Positions 63,151 through 64,000 of a stretch of 64,000 bases of DNA are shown here, in pieces. A program made the translations under genes and the position numbers. The notes beneath the pieces were generated by a model. It was given only the letters and a program-made list of their open reading frames with translations, did not search any database and was not told where the DNA came from. Where the stretch lies: contig NZ_RYZZ01000010.1 in NCBI RefSeq assembly GCF_003989135.1, positions 79,240 to 143,239 on the forward strand. Direction: 5' to 3'. The stretch comes from Peribacillus cavernae. GTDB lineage: Bacteria > Bacillota > Bacilli > Bacillales > DSM-1321. Position 1 is the stretch's first letter, and every line of letters begins with the position of its first letter.

Positions 63151-63501
63151 TTATTTAATGTGCAATTCTACGGTAGATGGATTTTTGCTGTTTTTTCTCG
63201 TGGCCACTGAAACACCTGGCCCCATCTCTTGAATTATTTGAAAAACAACCTTATTCTCTACATTTGATACGTCTATTCTGTAGACTTTCTCTGCTCCGGG
63301 CTCTAGGGTATCTATATGCGTAAGTTCGTCATTTATATAAAGAGGTAGTAATTCTTTTGTTGGTGAGTCTTTATCATATACATTCATGTTGAGTTGGCGG
63401 CTAAGTTTTTCGTTTTTGTTTTTAATTTTCACATATAGGTTATCTTCAGCTTTTTTCGTGGGCATTGTACAGCTGGAGACAGATCGGCTTGTTTTTGGCA
63501 T
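63151..63501 (-). CDS. Hypothetical beta-rich protein, coat-like
   Basis: A 116-residue soluble protein: a Ser/Thr/Lys start with one Cys, then alternating polar/hydrophobic strands (LYVKIKNKNEKLSRQLNMNV, EKVYRIDVSNVENKVVFQII, STVELHIK) that look like a beta sandwich. GGAGGAGG lies behind the gene at 63522 and 6 bases before the ATG at 63501. The two genes (20 bases apart) form an operon read on the minus strand. Unknown family; position at the edge of the coat island suggests a spore-surface protein. Confidence 0.55.
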   Translation of the reverse strand: MPKTSRSVSSCTMPTKKAEDNLYVKIKNKNEKLSRQLNMNVYDKDSPTKELLPLYINDELTHIDTLEPGAEKVYRIDVSNVENKVVFQIIQEMGPGVSVATRKNSKNPSTVELHIK

Positions 63502-63521
63502 ACAGCCTCCTCCAAATCTTT

Positions 63522-64000
63522 TTATTTGTCCTCTTTTTTCAGTGAGTTAATTGCATCAAGGATAACTTTACGATTATTGTTTTCTCCTTGTAACATTCCA
63601 CTCAGTGTATTCGTGAGGTTTGAGATTAAGGCTTCATTATTGTTTGAATTCCGGTCTCCCCTTAAAACTTCCATCATGGTAAGTGTAGATAGAACCATAC
63701 CAATTAATGCACCAGAATTATCGCTATAATTGATGATGGTATTGTTCCCATTTGTAAAGGTATTTCCACCAGCGCTTGCATCTGCGTTGGCATCAGCCTG
63801 AGCATCGTTTTCCGCATTAGCGTCGTTGTTAGCTTCGTTGTCGGCGTTGGCATCAGCCTGAGCATCGTTTTCAGCGTTAGCGTCGTTGTTGGCTTCGTTG
63901 TCGACATTAGCATCAGCTTGTGCATCGTTTTCAGCGTTGGCGTCGTTATTGGCTTCATTGTCCGAGTTGGCATCGGCTTGCGCATCATTTTCCGCATTGG
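63522..64000 (-). CDS. Asn/Asp/Ala-repeat protein (5' end beyond the window)
   Basis: The visible 158 residues are the C-terminal part of a protein that begins outside the window. It consists of 20-residue repeats of the type NAENDAQADANxDNEANNDA (x = S, V or A; at least four copies), then ASAGGNTFTNGNN and a helical end (GALIGMVLSTLTMMEVL, LSGMLQGENNNRKVILDAI). The repeats are low-complexity, acidic and hydrophilic, like a surface stalk. The frame reads through cleanly on the minus strand, whereas other frames give a Met/Thr repeat that is an artefact. Likely an exosporium or coat protein. Confidence 0.6.
   Translation of the reverse strand, partial: NAENDAQADANSDNEANNDANAENDAQADANVDNEANNDANAENDAQADANADNEANNDANAENDAQADANADASAGGNTFTNGNNTIINYSDNSGALIGMVLSTLTMMEVLRGDRNSNNNEALISNLTNTLSGMLQGENNNRKVILDAINSLKKEDK
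63781..64000. repeat. 60-bp tandem repeat
   Basis: Blocks starting at 63781, 63841, 63901 and 63961 (the last cut by the window edge) repeat the same 60 bases with a few changes, all in frame with the minus-strand repeat protein. Confidence 0.9.

Noticed and set aside
63704..63997. Met/Thr-rich open frame on the minus strand
   Set aside because: Out-of-frame reading of the 60-bp repeats; the Asn/Asp/Ala frame is continuous and ends in a normal protein tail.
63781..64000. Possible CRISPR array
   Set aside because: The 60-bp units have no spacers and encode a repeat protein in frame.

Overview
The window looks like the chromosome of an aerobic, spore-forming Bacillaceae. The left third follows the Bacillus subtilis ypp-ypw gene order, and the right part resembles the spore-surface loci of manganese-oxidising Bacillus/Mesobacillus strains. 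Strong AGGAGG-type ribosome binding sites, frequent TTG/GTG starts and many coat-like proteins fit this. The species cannot be fixed from the sequence alone.

1-19.4 kb, conserved backbone: yppC, sspM, a small gene in the yppD position, yppE, yppG, an Hsp20 chaperone, the MrfA/MrfB (YprA/YprB) DNA-repair helicase and exonuclease pair, cotD, ypsA, gpsB, the RNase P RNA gene rnpB, ypsC (rRNA methyltransferase), the DinG/XPD-like helicase ypvA, an Eis-like acetyltransferase, the carboxypeptidase ypwA, two related small membrane proteins and a PHP phosphoesterase. Several tiny zinc-binding or membrane proteins lie between them.

19.5-33 kb, transition: a Lys/Glu-repeat protein; a minus-strand group with a CgeB-like glycosyltransferase, APS kinase (cysC) and ATP sulfurylase (sat), which together can make PAPS; an intergenic repeat; a TauE/SafE anion permease; then a gene graveyard. 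The graveyard holds a metallophosphoesterase tail, a VanW-type head, a frameshifted DUF6044/YkoS-like membrane protein, a glycosyltransferase fragment, and a di-haem cytochrome split into two pieces 6 kb apart. A duplicated segment (27.2-27.8 kb and 32.8-33.9 kb) runs through it. Some intact genes (YkoP-like, an alkaline-phosphatase-superfamily enzyme, small coat-like proteins) remain.

33-64 kb, spore-surface island: three giant multicopper oxidases of the MnxG (Mn(II) oxidase) type and two MnxE/MnxF small-subunit pairs, with a family of CotB/LSm-like small-barrel proteins beside them. Interleaved are Cys-rich and Asp-rich coat proteins, a dTDP-sugar gene set (rmlA, rmlC, rmlD types plus an unusual SDR and an LhgO-like oxidase), two glycosyltransferases (one SpsA-like), a kinase-like protein and four related PAPS-dependent sulfotransferases. 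Perfect or near-perfect CATAnnnTA boxes (SigmaK -10 consensus) sit upstream of most island operons, so mother-cell expression late in sporulation is likely.

My working model, which is inference: this locus builds a sulfated glycan and coat-protein outer spore layer that carries Mn(II)-oxidising MnxEFG complexes. sat/cysC would supply PAPS, the Cgs/Sps-type enzymes would build the glycan, and the four sulfotransferases would decorate it.
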